Notes: generated by a model not told the origin, from the sequence alone. A stretch of DNA of 64,000 nucleotides from Alteromonas halophila (GCF_014651815.1 NZ_BMXP01000004.1:228304-292303); one strand, 5' to 3'. Shown: positions 28,594 through 37,808, numbered from the stretch's first letter. Made by a program: numbers and translations.

Positions 28594-29618
28594 CCGATGG
28601 TTTCTCCCCGGCGTAATTCGTAGGGTAGCAACTGTGCTTCTTTATTACCGCTTAGCAGTGCTTTCGCACTTAGCTCTCCCTTACGTTCACTGGACTGACA
28701 AATGGTCGCCATCAGCGGCCGTGTGCGGGACGCTTCATCGATACCGTCAAAGCCTGCAATTCTTAAGTCCTGCGGTACTCTAAGCCCCATACTCAGCGCA
28801 CATTGCAGCAGCTCCAGTGCAATAATATCACTCATGCACAGGATGGTGTCAGGCCGGGGGTTACTGTTCAGTGCTTCTTTGGCCGCCTGCCGGGCGAAAC
28901 TGCTATCACTTTCAGGAATGTGCCAGATCCAGTCTCCATCCACGGTCATTCCCTTTTCCTCAACTGCGCGAAGATAACCATCGAGTCGCCGGTGAGAAAT
29001 AGAGCTGTCAGTGTCGAGTAACGGGCTGTCGTAGATGCGGCAGGTATTCGGTGAGTCTATCAGCCGAAGGCCAAGTATCGCCACGTGATCGCCCTCTCTG
29101 ACGGCTGCCCGGGCAATCTGATAGCAGGCATCTTCATTGTCGATATTGATTGAGGGACGGGTTTCTAGATTAAAATCTACAGTTACCACTGGTTTGCTGA
29201 CACGGGCCAGCTCCTCTGCGAGGACCCGGTTTCGCGGTAAACCATAACAGATAAAGCCATCCACAAAATCCACCACTTCCTGTATTGATTCTGAATCGCC
29301 AGCATACAACAACAGGTGTTTCTGCTCTGCCTGCAGTACGGTAGAGACACCTTTAATAAAGGTACTGGCCATAGGGTCGCTGACCGTATAACGAATACTG
29401 TCAGCTAACACCAGCGCAACGATTCGCGACTCGCCTTTACGTAAGATTTGCGCGGCCTTGTTGGGGCCGTGGTAACCAATTCTCTGACACGCTTCCAGAA
29501 CCTGTTCACGCCGAGCAGCCGATAACTGATCGGGTCGATTAAACGCATTAGAGATGGTAGCGGTTGACACCCCGAGTTTTTGGGCAACATCTTTGAGGGT
29601 TAATTTTACTTTTTTCAT
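28590..29618 (-). CDS. LacI-family transcriptional regulator
   Basis: A 342-aa repressor with the DNA-binding helix-turn-helix and hinge (VKLTLKDVAQKLGVSTATIS, residues 4-23; NAFNRPDQLS; KAAQILRKG) and a C-terminal sugar-binding domain of the periplasmic-binding-protein fold. It is convergent with the halogenase-like genes. A TTAATCGATTAA palindrome lies in its own upstream region and near-identical sites precede the TonB receptor and GH97 gene, so it is the likely regulator of this sugar locus and of itself. The effector is unknown. Confidence 0.93.
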   Translation of the reverse strand: MKKVKLTLKDVAQKLGVSTATISNAFNRPDQLSAARREQVLEACQRIGYHGPNKAAQILRKGESRIVALVLADSIRYTVSDPMASTFIKGVSTVLQAEQKHLLLYAGDSESIQEVVDFVDGFICYGLPRNRVLAEELARVSKPVVTVDFNLETRPSINIDNEDACYQIARAAVREGDHVAILGLRLIDSPNTCRIYDSPLLDTDSSISHRRLDGYLRAVEEKGMTVDGDWIWHIPESDSSFARQAAKEALNSNPRPDTILCMSDIIALELLQCALSMGLRVPQDLRIAGFDGIDEASRTRPLMATICQSSERKGELSAKALLSGNKEAQLLPYELRRGETIG

Positions 29619-29763
29619 TATAATGACGACCGTGCCGCTTTTACCGCCGCTTCTCCCGGATTCCTTACCGGGTTAATATCATGACGGTGCATGCCGCCAG
29701 AAAAGGCTTAAAAGCGCTTACAAAAATTAAGCTGGCTCATCTATCCCTTATATGCGCCAGGCC

Positions 29764-29775
29764 TTAATCGATTAA
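29764..29775. promoter_or_regulatory. Candidate autoregulatory LacI operator
   Basis: TTAATCGATTAA is a perfect 12-bp palindrome 146 bp upstream of lacI. It is followed by a second inverted repeat, TAACTTA-CCTGT-TAAGTTA (29773-29791). Confidence 0.6.
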
Positions 29776-29884
29776 CTTACCTGTTAAGTTATCATTTTAT
29801 TAACATCTTACCCAGCACTTTTTATCACACGGCGACAAAAGTGGGATGTCAGGCTTGGGAAAACTCGAATACGTCTGTCGTCAC

Positions 29885-30514
29885 TCAGCGGGTGCCAAAA
29901 ATTTTGTCACCGGCATCGCCCAGTCCGGGAAGAATATAGCCTTTACTGTTGAGTCTGTCATCAATAGCAGCAGTGAAGATGTCCACATCGGGGTGAGCAT
30001 TGACGACCGCTTCAATTCCCTCAGGCGCAGCGACCAGAAAAAGCCCCATAATATGCGTGCAGCCCTTTTGCTTTAGAAGATCAATGGTGGCGATGAGCGT
30101 ACCGCCTGTAGCAAGCATAGGATCGACAATAAGTGCGATACGCTGATCAATGTCGGTGACGACCTTATCGAAATACGGAACTGGTTCAAGCGTTTCTTCG
30201 TTACGATACAGTCCGACAACACTGATCTTGGCATTAGGGAGAAGCTCAAGCACACCATCAAGCATGCCCAGACCTGCACGAAGAATTGGCACCACAGTGA
30301 TTTTTTTGCCTTTTATTCGCTTAACACTGATTGGCTCGCCGCCCCAGCCTTCAATATCCGTGTTTTCGGTTGGCAATGTGCGCGTCGCCTCGTATGTCAG
30401 CAGGTTTCCCACTTCGCCCGCCAGTTCACGGAAATCTTTACTACTGACCGTTGCGGCTCGCATCAGTCCCAGCTTGTGCTGAATTAATGGATGGGTAATT
30501 TCATGAACGGCCAT
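29885..30514 (-). CDS. upp: Uracil phosphoribosyltransferase
   Basis: A 209-aa enzyme converting uracil and PRPP to UMP. It begins [19 protein letters not shown] and contains [21 protein letters not shown] and the PRPP loop [22 protein letters not shown] 30514 has AAGGAG upstream; the longer reading frame upstream is not needed. Confidence 0.96.
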   Translation of the reverse strand: MAVHEITHPLIQHKLGLMRAATVSSKDFRELAGEVGNLLTYEATRTLPTENTDIEGWGGEPISVKRIKGKKITVVPILRAGLGMLDGVLELLPNAKISVVGLYRNEETLEPVPYFDKVVTDIDQRIALIVDPMLATGGTLIATIDLLKQKGCTHIMGLFLVAAPEGIEAVVNAHPDVDIFTAAIDDRLNSKGYILPGLGDAGDKIFGTR

Positions 30515-30589
30515 GCTGCGCTCCTTGTTAACCTGAAAAGGTATCAAAGTGTGCCGGGGACACCGCATATTGGCAAGCGCAATTACCCA

Positions 30590-30820
30590 TTAATCGTTGT
30601 TTCCCACCTGCATAATATTACCTCCGGGCAGAGTGACCTGCACCGACAATTGACCACCGACTGCCTGAAGATAAGCGGCTGCACGATGTAATGGCACGTC
30701 CTGAATCCGCTTGGATTCCAGCTTACTTACACCAGACGCAGTGACAGACAAGGCCATTGCCACTACCTCCTGCTTCACACGGTGCTGCTTTCTGATATCG
30801 CCTAAAGTAAGTTCTCTCAT
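30590..30820 (-). CDS. XRE-family helix-turn-helix regulator
   Basis: A 76-aa protein starting MRELTLGDIRKQHRVKQEVV, with a compact helix-turn-helix (VAMALSVTASGVSKLESKRI) of the Cro/HigA type. It stands alone with no toxin partner beside it. The 23-bp palindrome at 31141-31163 could be its operator, but this is a guess from proximity. Confidence 0.72.
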   Translation of the reverse strand: MRELTLGDIRKQHRVKQEVVAMALSVTASGVSKLESKRIQDVPLHRAAAYLQAVGGQLSVQVTLPGGNIMQVGNND

Positions 30821-31213
30821 GGTTATTTCCAACGTTTGGGCATAAAAAAGCCCAGATTGATAATTCATTCTGGGCATTTGCAAAACATGTTACCTGCGAT
30901 GCCCAGAAGCGTGTAGCTGCCCCTGAACACCGAATGTCAGGTGCAATCAGTAGGTAAAATTATAAAAATACTGGCTGTGCATGTTTTGCGGTTGCATGGC
31001 GTAGTCCGTGCGTTAAACGTTGTAATGTAGTCTGATAGTAACCCTACCATGTTCTAAATCAATGGCAACAACTTTCCGTTCAGGAAAGTGCCGGGTCTGT
31101 CGTGCGTCTGGCACAACAGCTATTTTGCCACATGATTCTTAATGTGTATCAGTGATACACATTGCCCACCCCCGCGTAGCGATCTCTACGTCACACACTG
31201 AACAGGAGCAGGT
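30821..31213. other. Divergent intergenic region
   Basis: Between the XRE gene and the ADP-ribosylglycohydrolase-like gene. It contains the 23-bp palindrome below and presumed divergent promoters; no other gene was seen. Confidence 0.5.
31141..31163. promoter_or_regulatory. Perfect 23-bp palindrome, probable operator
   Basis: AATGTGTATC (31141-31150) and GATACACATT (31154-31163) flank AGT. It lies about 50 bp before the ADP-ribosylglycohydrolase-like gene and looks like a dimer-binding operator. Confidence 0.7.
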
Positions 31214-32113
31214 ATGCAGCCGCACCGAGCCAGAATCATGCTCGCCGCGTCACTGTATGCGGACAGCCATGCCCTCCCCTGTGCGTATCCTCATAATTCA
31301 GATCGGCGACGCGCACTGGCCGCCACGCCAGGAATTCTTGGCCAGCCATCAGTCGGGTCAACAAACATAGCAAAACAGGCCGGCGATCAGACCTATATTG
31401 GCGAACAGACCCTGCTAATGTTTGACCTTTTGCAGCGTGATGCCGTGTTTACCATCGAAACCGCAAGAAAGCAGTGGTGTGACTATATGCACAATCGTTG
31501 CAGCTATGTTGATGAGGCGTCAGCCCAGTCGCTGGCAACGTTTTCGACCCGTCCCCACGCGCTTAAGGGCAGCGACAGTGAGGACATGGCGGGTGCCGCG
31601 CGCATTGCACCGTTTGTTTACTGCATTGACGATTTAGCCGCGTTGCTTATCGCTGTTGAAGCACAAACCCGGCTTACCCACAGCCATCCAACTGTGATTG
31701 CTGCGACCCTGTTTTTAACCAAACTCGCCTACCGCGTTAAGCATGGTCAGTCATCGCTAGCGGCGATTGACGCTGAATCCGCGGCGCTGCCCAGTACCAG
31801 CCCGCTCGCGCCTTTGATTGATAGCGCCCAGCAGTCTGAACATACATCAGCACCTGACGCGATCCGGGCGCTGGGGAACACAGGCAGCGTTAGCTCGGCG
31901 TTTGCCAGCACCATGCTGTTACTGTTCCGCTATCGGGAGGATTTCTGGGAATGTCTGTCACAAAACATGCTGGCAGGTGGTCAGGTGGCGGTTCGCGGCG
32001 CACTTGCCGGCCTTATTCTGGGTGCCAGCCTGGATGAAATGCCCCGTGCCTTTATGGCGCTGAATAATTTTTCCCGCATTTTGCAAAGCCAGCCACAGGT
32101 ACGGGCTCACTAG
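31214..32113 (+). CDS. ADP-ribosylglycohydrolase-like protein, degenerate metal site
   Basis: A 299-aa protein starting at ATG 31214 (AGGAGCAGGT upstream). The overall order of motifs (an N-terminal ILAASLYAD-type helix, YIGEQTLLM where family members have a TDD metal motif, AARIAPF, THSHP, and GGQVAVRGALAGLILGA where members have GDxD) resembles the DraG/ARH family. The Asp residues that bind the two Mg ions are mostly missing, so it may be inactive as a hydrolase and work by binding. The family call is moderate. Confidence 0.6.
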   Translation: MQPHRARIMLAASLYADSHALPCAYPHNSDRRRALAATPGILGQPSVGSTNIAKQAGDQTYIGEQTLLMFDLLQRDAVFTIETARKQWCDYMHNRCSYVDEASAQSLATFSTRPHALKGSDSEDMAGAARIAPFVYCIDDLAALLIAVEAQTRLTHSHPTVIAATLFLTKLAYRVKHGQSSLAAIDAESAALPSTSPLAPLIDSAQQSEHTSAPDAIRALGNTGSVSSAFASTMLLLFRYREDFWECLSQNMLAGGQVAVRGALAGLILGASLDEMPRAFMALNNFSRILQSQPQVRAH

Positions 32114-32173
32114 AAAGTCATGCAGACTGGTAACGTGCCCAGCATAGTTCGGGCCCGCTACCAGTAACTTTCT
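32111..32173. terminator. Long inverted repeat between convergent genes
   Basis: AGAAAGT (32112-32118) pairs with ACTTTCT (32167-32173), and inside it ACTGGTA (32126-32132) with TACCAGT (32159-32165). It spans the gap between the convergent DraG-like and GH97 genes and probably acts as a two-way terminator, although no T-run is present. Confidence 0.55.
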
Positions 32174-34240
32174 CTAGAGCGCTTTAAAGCGCACAGCCAG
32201 CCCGCCTGCCGCCGCCAGCCGCAGATTCAGGGCATCCCCTTTACGCACTTTTTTCGACTCAATCACCATGGCATAAGGGTTATTGCGCCAGTCAGTTTTT
32301 CTGGCATCACGGTATATCTGCGCTTCGTAGGTTACCCCTTCATCAAGAAAGGTCAGCGGCACCGCAATAGTACGCGCATCCTCATTCGTGATTGCGCCAA
32401 GATACCAGTCCCGTCCGCTATAGTGCCGGTGCTTCTTCTCCTTACGGGCAATCACCACATAGTCTCCCACTTCACCTTGCAGTGCGCGGGTCTCTTCCCA
32501 GTCTGTCGGCACGTCCTTAATAAACTGAAAAGCATCAGGCCTGGCTTCATAGTTCTCCGGCAGATCTGCCGCCATCTGAATGGGACTGTAAAGCACCACA
32601 TACTCAGCCAGTTGTTTGGTCAGTGTCGATATGGGTCGCATAATGTCACCGGCCCCCGCTTCCATACCGCCGTTTTCTTCGCGGGTGTAGTCAAGATTAA
32701 AGATGCCTGGTGTGAAATCCATGGGCCCGGACAGCATACGGGTAAATGCCAGCATCGGCACGTGCTCTGCGGGATTGGGTGCCGACCAGCCAGAGTTATA
32801 TTCTTGCCCCCGCGCACTTTCCCGTGCGATCCAGTTGGGATAGGTGCGGCGCAGCCCGGTGTCTTTCACGGACTCATGAGTATTGATAGATAACTCATAC
32901 TTTGCAGCAGTTTTCACATTGTGCAGGAAATGATTGACTACTGGCTGGCTGTCTGTGAATTCATAGCGCATCACGCCCTTTTCATCGACCACTTTGAGGT
33001 TCTGACCGTAGTTAACATAGCCGGTTTTAATCTGCGCCACACCCCGCTTCTGATAAAGCGCAAAAGCATCTTCCATTTGTGCTTCGTAATTGGTGATACC
33101 GCCAGAGGTTTCATGGTGACCAATCAGTTTTACGCCTACCTCTTTGCCATGATCAGTGACTTTTTTCAGATCAAAGTCAGGGTAACTTTCGGTAAAAGAG
33201 AAAATCTCAGAATTAGCCATCCAGTCACCGTCCCAGCCTTTGTTCCAGCCTTCAACCAGCACACCGTCAAAACCATGTTTCGCGGCAAAATCCATGTACT
33301 CAATGGTGCGCTCCGTCGTTGCACCATGGTTCTCTCCTGAGCCCCAGCTGAATTTACTAATGTGCATGCCCCACCAGATGCCGATGTACTTACCCGGGTT
33401 TACCCAGTCAACGTTTCCAAGTTTATTCGGCTCATTCAGGTTCAGTGCAATATAACTGTTAACCAGATCAACGGCCTGATCACCAATTGTTACCGTTCGC
33501 CAGGGCGTTGTGAAGCTTCCTGATTTATGCACCAGGGTTCCGTCAGCGCGGGGCGCGAGCCTGGCCTCAAGTCGTCCCATCTCCAGCTGCTGCAAACTCA
33601 TGCCGGCATAATCAACCAGTGCCGCTTCATGGATCGCCACATGTGTGCCATTGTCATACTTCACGGTAAACGGCGTGTGTGCTAAATCCACGTCACTAAG
33701 TGGCGTTTCGCGATACACATACTCATAGCGCTGCTGTGACTGTCCCGGGATCCAGTACGCTGTTGCCCGGTGTGAATCTGTCAGATGAAACTGTGTAAGC
33801 TCACGGGTAATGGCAATGTCGCCATTGTCCGGCATTTCATAACGAAAGCCTATGCCGTCATCAAACACCCGTGCCCGAACCACGAAACTGCGGTTTTTGT
33901 CGTCAGTGTGGGTAAAGCGCACGGCCAGCTCATTGTAGTGATTACGGATAACCCGCTGTTCGCCCCATGGCTGTTCCCACCGTGTGTCAAGGCTGTCCTC
34001 AGACACCTTTTCCACTCTGAAATGACGATACATCGGCTGGGCATTTTCAAAAGTAAAACCCAGCTTGCTCGGACGGATCAGCGTGTCCCCTTTGTACCGC
34101 ACGGTGTAGTGTGCAAGCTGATTATTATCTGAAAATGTAAAGGTGGTTTCACCGTCCGGTGATGTGACTGAAAAGTCCTTTGCCTGCGTGGACGATACCG
34201 CGACACAGAAAAGACCAAGTACCATGGCTAATGGGCGCAT
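32174..34240 (-). CDS. Glycoside hydrolase family 97 (alpha-glucosidase-type)
   Basis: A 688-aa secreted or periplasmic enzyme starting MRPLAMVLGLFCVAVSSTQA (signal peptide). ATG 34240 is favoured because GGAG lies just upstream; ATG 34252 is an alternative. The N-terminal GH97 beta-sandwich is followed by a TIM barrel with GVLVEGWNKGWDGDW, LIGHHETSGGI and NTHESVKDTGLRRTYPNW...ESARGQEY. These Glu-bearing motifs match the inverting SusB subgroup, which hydrolyses alpha-glucosidic bonds, rather than the Asp-type retaining alpha-galactosidases. The operator palindrome 57 bp before the first ATG links it to the TonB-receptor locus. Confidence 0.9.
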   Translation of the reverse strand: MRPLAMVLGLFCVAVSSTQAKDFSVTSPDGETTFTFSDNNQLAHYTVRYKGDTLIRPSKLGFTFENAQPMYRHFRVEKVSEDSLDTRWEQPWGEQRVIRNHYNELAVRFTHTDDKNRSFVVRARVFDDGIGFRYEMPDNGDIAITRELTQFHLTDSHRATAYWIPGQSQQRYEYVYRETPLSDVDLAHTPFTVKYDNGTHVAIHEAALVDYAGMSLQQLEMGRLEARLAPRADGTLVHKSGSFTTPWRTVTIGDQAVDLVNSYIALNLNEPNKLGNVDWVNPGKYIGIWWGMHISKFSWGSGENHGATTERTIEYMDFAAKHGFDGVLVEGWNKGWDGDWMANSEIFSFTESYPDFDLKKVTDHGKEVGVKLIGHHETSGGITNYEAQMEDAFALYQKRGVAQIKTGYVNYGQNLKVVDEKGVMRYEFTDSQPVVNHFLHNVKTAAKYELSINTHESVKDTGLRRTYPNWIARESARGQEYNSGWSAPNPAEHVPMLAFTRMLSGPMDFTPGIFNLDYTREENGGMEAGAGDIMRPISTLTKQLAEYVVLYSPIQMAADLPENYEARPDAFQFIKDVPTDWEETRALQGEVGDYVVIARKEKKHRHYSGRDWYLGAITNEDARTIAVPLTFLDEGVTYEAQIYRDARKTDWRNNPYAMVIESKKVRKGDALNLRLAAAGGLAVRFKAL

Positions 34241-34308
34241 CAGTAGCTCCATTAATTGTGAATGATTTGTGAAATAGTAACAGCCAATCTGAGAAGTTAA
34301 AGCACTTT

Positions 34309-34322
34309 CTTAATCAATTAAG
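34309..34322. promoter_or_regulatory. LacI-type operator of GH97
   Basis: CTTAATCAATTAAG is identical to the 14-mer at 22392-22405 before the TonB receptor. Confidence 0.72.
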
Positions 34323-34382
34323 ATAAATTCTGCGTTAGCGGCCACTGGTCAGAGCACAGCATGACAGGATCAGTTATGATGG

Positions 34383-35303
34383 TCAGGCCGTATGCTTAAG
34401 AAATTCACTGAGAAAGCGGTTTATTTTCTGCAACCGGGTATGATTACTGCCTGCGATCATCGCACTAAGTTCGAGTAAGAACGCACGCGTGTTGTGCCGT
34501 TTGGCAAGCCCCCTGTCGGAACGGTAAACGTCCTGCCAGCTGGCGAAGGGGGACGGAGACGCAATCTCAGCCAGCCATGATTGCCAGAATGTCACTGGTA
34601 TCGTTTCGCGCAACATTAAGTAAGCTGTTGCCCGCGCCAGCCGCTGCGGCTCGCCGTAGTGGTAAAAATGATGCTGCGATGGGTTTATCTGCCCACTCAC
34701 ACTCTCTGCCATTGCCTTAAGTTGCCTGTTCGACACTGCGGGATTAAGTGCCATCTGCAAATACACATCTGCGCTGTGAGCAACGGCATGTCGCCAGCCC
34801 ACATCTTCGCTGAAACCCCGGTAATCTGAGAGTGTGTTTAAGTGTTTTGCGACCGTGTGAATCGCCATTTCGCGCTGCTCATCACTTAAAAACGAATTGA
34901 TACGATCGGTCCTGACGACTTCTGACAGTGTCAGTACTGCAAATGGCAGATACACGTTTTTATCGCTGGGCGTGTTCACTGCAATATCGTTAACTAACTC
35001 ACTGAACAACCTCTGGCGGGTCGTTTCGGTTAACTGCGTATCACGCATCCACTGACTTAGCAGGCCGTAGGCCAGTTCATCGCGAATATCAGGCTCTGGA
35101 GAGGCCAGGCAGTGCCGTAACTGCAAGGCCAGCGCCTGTTTGTCAATACTGTCGGAAGGGTCGGTTTTCAGTTTCTGCAACTTCTCCAACGGCCACTGCG
35201 CAGAGGTACATTTATTAAGATCGACACTTGCCTCCGTCGGCAGTGAAAACAGCATCGACAGAAGCAGCATCGTCGCCAGTTGTGTAGCTTTGAGGCAGGT
35301 CAT
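34383..35303 (-). CDS. DUF2785 family secreted protein
   Basis: A 306-aa protein with a signal peptide (ATMLLLSMLFSLPTEA) and an all-helical body. RGFSEDVGWRHAVAHSADV in the centre is the recognisable signature of DUF2785; function unknown. The stop of the upstream DUF4287 gene is 8 bp before its start, so the two are probably co-transcribed. Confidence 0.75.
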   Translation of the reverse strand: MTCLKATQLATMLLLSMLFSLPTEASVDLNKCTSAQWPLEKLQKLKTDPSDSIDKQALALQLRHCLASPEPDIRDELAYGLLSQWMRDTQLTETTRQRLFSELVNDIAVNTPSDKNVYLPFAVLTLSEVVRTDRINSFLSDEQREMAIHTVAKHLNTLSDYRGFSEDVGWRHAVAHSADVYLQMALNPAVSNRQLKAMAESVSGQINPSQHHFYHYGEPQRLARATAYLMLRETIPVTFWQSWLAEIASPSPFASWQDVYRSDRGLAKRHNTRAFLLELSAMIAGSNHTRLQKINRFLSEFLKHTA

Positions 35304-35311
35304 ATCACAGC

Positions 35312-35842
35312 TTACCCTGCGTCCTGATAGGCGTCATGCAGTAGTTCAAGCAACACATCATCAATTGGGTCATCTGCATTGGCTGTTATACGGTGAGTGC
35401 ACATTGTGCCGAACGGGCCGGAATCAAGGAGTCGTCCGCCCACAGCACGATCAGTAAACTTTAAGCCGATATCCATGCGGCTTGTTGTCGCCGGCTTGAG
35501 CAGAGCAAACTGACGTTTGCGGCGGTACGAAACTGCCGCTTTCTTTGGCGCTTCTTCAACATCACTGCCAAAGGCCAGAATAGCCTGGCGCAATCCCTCA
35601 AATACGGGCCGTAATGCCTGCTTTTTCGCATACTGCGCCTCAATCAGTTCATCTGGTGATGTGCTACCGGCATCGGACTCTCTGAACTTCAGCGCAATAA
35701 AGTTGGCATAGCCATGTGTGATACCACATTCTTTTTTAAGAAACGCCATGATATCGCTGTGCTTATTCAATTGTTTGCTTGTTAGTATGGTTTTCCACTG
35801 CGCCAGAGTATTACCGGTTTTCTCGGGAAGGTTTTGTTCCAT
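35312..35842 (-). CDS. DUF4287 / DUF5655 protein
   Basis: About 176 aa: an N-terminal DUF4287 domain (WKTILTSKQLNKHSDIMAFL...GITHGYANFIALKF) and a C-terminal DUF5655 domain (SRMDIGLKFTDRAVGGRL). These domains are common in small cytoplasmic proteins of unknown role. ATG 35842 or 35848 is possible. It has an operator-like inverted repeat about 50 bp upstream. Confidence 0.78.
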   Translation of the reverse strand: MEQNLPEKTGNTLAQWKTILTSKQLNKHSDIMAFLKKECGITHGYANFIALKFRESDAGSTSPDELIEAQYAKKQALRPVFEGLRQAILAFGSDVEEAPKKAAVSYRRKRQFALLKPATTSRMDIGLKFTDRAVGGRLLDSGPFGTMCTHRITANADDPIDDVLLELLHDAYQDAG

Positions 35843-35891
35843 TGTCACGCTCCACTGTTTTTCTAACCATAACCGAGTTTTCTATTTTTGC

Positions 35892-35908
35892 TTTATCGAT
35901 GCGATAAA
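35892..35908. promoter_or_regulatory. Operator-like inverted repeat
   Basis: TTTATCG-ATG-CGATAAA, a perfect 7-bp inverted repeat upstream of the DUF4287 gene. Confidence 0.45.
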
Positions 35909-35931
35909 CACGCCGCATTTTGCTTTGGGCA

Positions 35932-35964
35932 TAAAAAAACCGCCACAAATGTGGCGGTCCTTTT
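35932..35964 (-). terminator. Terminator of the PEP-CTERM gene
   Basis: CCGCCACA (35940-35947) and TGTGGCGG (35950-35957); on the minus strand this is followed by seven T residues (complement of 35933-35939). Confidence 0.88.
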
Positions 35965-35979
35965 CGTGTTGTCTGTCTG

Positions 35980-36762
35980 CTATTTACGTTTTCGCGCAAA
36001 AAGCATTCCCAGTAACCCGGATGCCATTAAAAAGACAGGTAACGGCGCCGGTACATTGGTGGTTCCACCCTGGCCAACGATAATTTGTATATTAGTGCTT
36101 GCCAGTGCATTGTTGTTACCATCAAACGCTGTCAGGTAGAAATCATAGGTGCCGTCTACAGTTGGATCGAAAGGCGAGATAAACCAGTGAGGCTTCCATG
36201 AGTTTTGTGCAACATTGTATGTGCTGATATTCGACGCATAATCAGATGCTGCAGTAGCGGCTCCACAATTGGTTTCAATACCACTTTCGTTAGCGGTCGA
36301 GTTGGTTCCCAGAGAATGATCATAGCAGGGTGCACCGTTAATCAGATCAAACATGGTGAAACTGGTACCCATCGACGGATCCATATCCAGTCCCAGTTGA
36401 TACGTCAGGTCGGATAAAACTAAGCCTGATTGCCCTTCAAAATCTGTATTGATTGACCATTCGAAGCTCCACTCTGCAGTTGGAAACGATTGAGAGGGGC
36501 CCACACCAGGGGCAAAGCTGTAAGTACCATCCCCATTGCTGTTAAATATATTCTGAGGAGCACCTGATGCATCGTGGCGAAGTTTACCGCGCAAGGCCAA
36601 TTCTATACCGTTGTTACGATCAATGGTGTAGCTGCCGTTTGTATTACCGCTGCCAAAGATAGCGTCGGGTGTTGCGTCTGCGTCATAAATCAGTGCCGCA
36701 TTGGCCCCGCCTGATGCAAGTAACACTGCCAAAGGTAGTATTTTTTTATAAATGCCTGCCAT
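35980..36762 (-). CDS. PEP-CTERM sorting-domain protein
   Basis: A 260-aa secreted protein starting MAGIYKKILPLAVLLASGGA (signal peptide; AAGGA upstream supports 36762 over ATG 36783). The C-terminus reads NVPAPLPVFLMASGLLGMLFARKRK in outline: a VPxP motif, a hydrophobic helix and a basic tail, the exosortase (XrtA-type) recognition signal. The canonical Glu of PEP is Ala here. The mature domain has two Cys and Gly/Asn/Asp-rich strands. It is probably a substrate of the exosortase system whose ATPase and barrel genes open the window. Confidence 0.85.
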   Translation of the reverse strand: MAGIYKKILPLAVLLASGGANAALIYDADATPDAIFGSGNTNGSYTIDRNNGIELALRGKLRHDASGAPQNIFNSNGDGTYSFAPGVGPSQSFPTAEWSFEWSINTDFEGQSGLVLSDLTYQLGLDMDPSMGTSFTMFDLINGAPCYDHSLGTNSTANESGIETNCGAATAASDYASNISTYNVAQNSWKPHWFISPFDPTVDGTYDFYLTAFDGNNNALASTNIQIIVGQGGTTNVPAPLPVFLMASGLLGMLFARKRK

Positions 36763-37075
36763 GTTTTTTCCTTTTTTCTTCATGTAGAGACAGCCCGCTA
36801 TCTGATGACGTGTTTGATTTAGCTGTCAGATGAACCTTGGCGATCATTCTTAACGACGATTATATTAGCCAAAAGTATAAGTTTAGACTGATAAGCAAAT
36901 TTCAGACCTGATATTTTATACCTAAATATCAATCACTTAAAAATTAGCGCCAGGAGCGTTGTAAAAAATACTGACACCAGTGACAGCATGAACGTGATAT
37001 GCCAGTCCAGTATTCAGTGGTCTGGAGAAGTGAAATAGCATGAAAAAGCCGGTGTCCTGCTAAAACAGCGAACAC
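36763..37075. other. Promoter region and chromosomal junction left of the transposon
   Basis: Upstream of the PEP-CTERM gene; AT-rich, with no gene seen. It ends in AACAC (37071-37075), one half of the proposed target duplication. Confidence 0.55.
37071..37075. repeat. Left copy of proposed 5-bp target duplication
   Basis: AACAC directly before the left end of the element; the same sequence directly follows the right end at 50197-50201. The preceding base gives GAACAC on both sides. Confidence 0.65.
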
Positions 37076-37166
37076 TGCAAAATCCGGCCACATTGAACCA
37101 TCAACCCAAAAAGCACGGACCATAAGACTGATTTGTTTGGACCAATATATCTAATTTCTAGGACCG
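37076..37166 (+). repeat. Left terminal repeat array
   Basis: Tip TGCAAAATCC followed by four GGACCA-type repeats at 22-bp intervals. Such arrays are typical transposase-binding sites at IS21 and Tn7-like ends. Confidence 0.78.
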
Positions 37167-37316
37167 ATTTTTATTTAAACAAATAAGGAAAATATTTACA
37201 TCAGTTCTATGTCTGCTTGGTTGAAACCATTCTCAAAGATACGATTTCAGCGGCAGCGGAGCTGTTCTGTAATATAAAGAGGCGATGGTACTGGATTTTT
37301 GAAGGAAGGCAGCGTT

Positions 37317-37637
37317 TTACTCAAAGCCACCCATATTTTTTGAGGCAACGTACTCTAGAATAGAATCTGCACCAGCCTTCCCACGCTGACGAAAAACTTC
37401 AGAGGGCGACATATCTCCAAATCCTTTTATTCGACTGGAGGTAAACCATACCCAAGCATCTAGTAGGGACTCAAACCAAGGATTGACCTCGTCCATGATC
37501 GTTATGACTGCCGATACTGTTTCGCTGTCGAGGTTTTCCTTACTTGAGCTTACCCCGATTTGAGCACAAAACTCCTGCAATGAAATGCCAAGCTGATTGG
37601 CTAATTTCTGCGCTTGCTTTTGACTGCTTGTTTTCAT
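37317..37637 (-). CDS. ParS/MbcA/Xre-antitoxin-like (DUF2384-type) protein
   Basis: A 106-aa protein with a helix-rich N-terminus and a C-terminal segment (WFESLLDAWVWFTSSRI...GDMSPSEVFRQRGKAGADSILEYV) resembling the toxin-binding domain of ParS/MbcA antitoxins. The cognate RES-type toxin is not adjacent, so it is either an orphan or a regulator. It is the leftmost gene of the element. Confidence 0.55.
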   Translation of the reverse strand: MKTSSQKQAQKLANQLGISLQEFCAQIGVSSSKENLDSETVSAVITIMDEVNPWFESLLDAWVWFTSSRIKGFGDMSPSEVFRQRGKAGADSILEYVASKNMGGFE

Positions 37638-37747
37638 CGATTATAAATTGTGCTCGAAGGCCTTAATAATGATTATAGACCAACCACCCAAACACTATTA
37701 CTCTCGTCTATCAATTGAATCCAAATCCATTGACAGCAAAAGACCCC

Positions 37748-37787
37748 ATTGAATGCAAAACCCGCCGGAGCGGGTTTGGTTTCAAAT
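37748..37787 (-). repeat. 40-bp direct repeat A with terminator hairpin
   Basis: Identical to 39061-39100. It contains AAACCCGC-CGGA-GCGGGTTT (37758-37777). It lies just after the stop of the PD-(D/E)XK gene on the minus strand and so also acts as its terminator. Confidence 0.9.
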
Positions 37788-37808
37788 CGCAGGGTCTAGC
37801 GATTGAAA

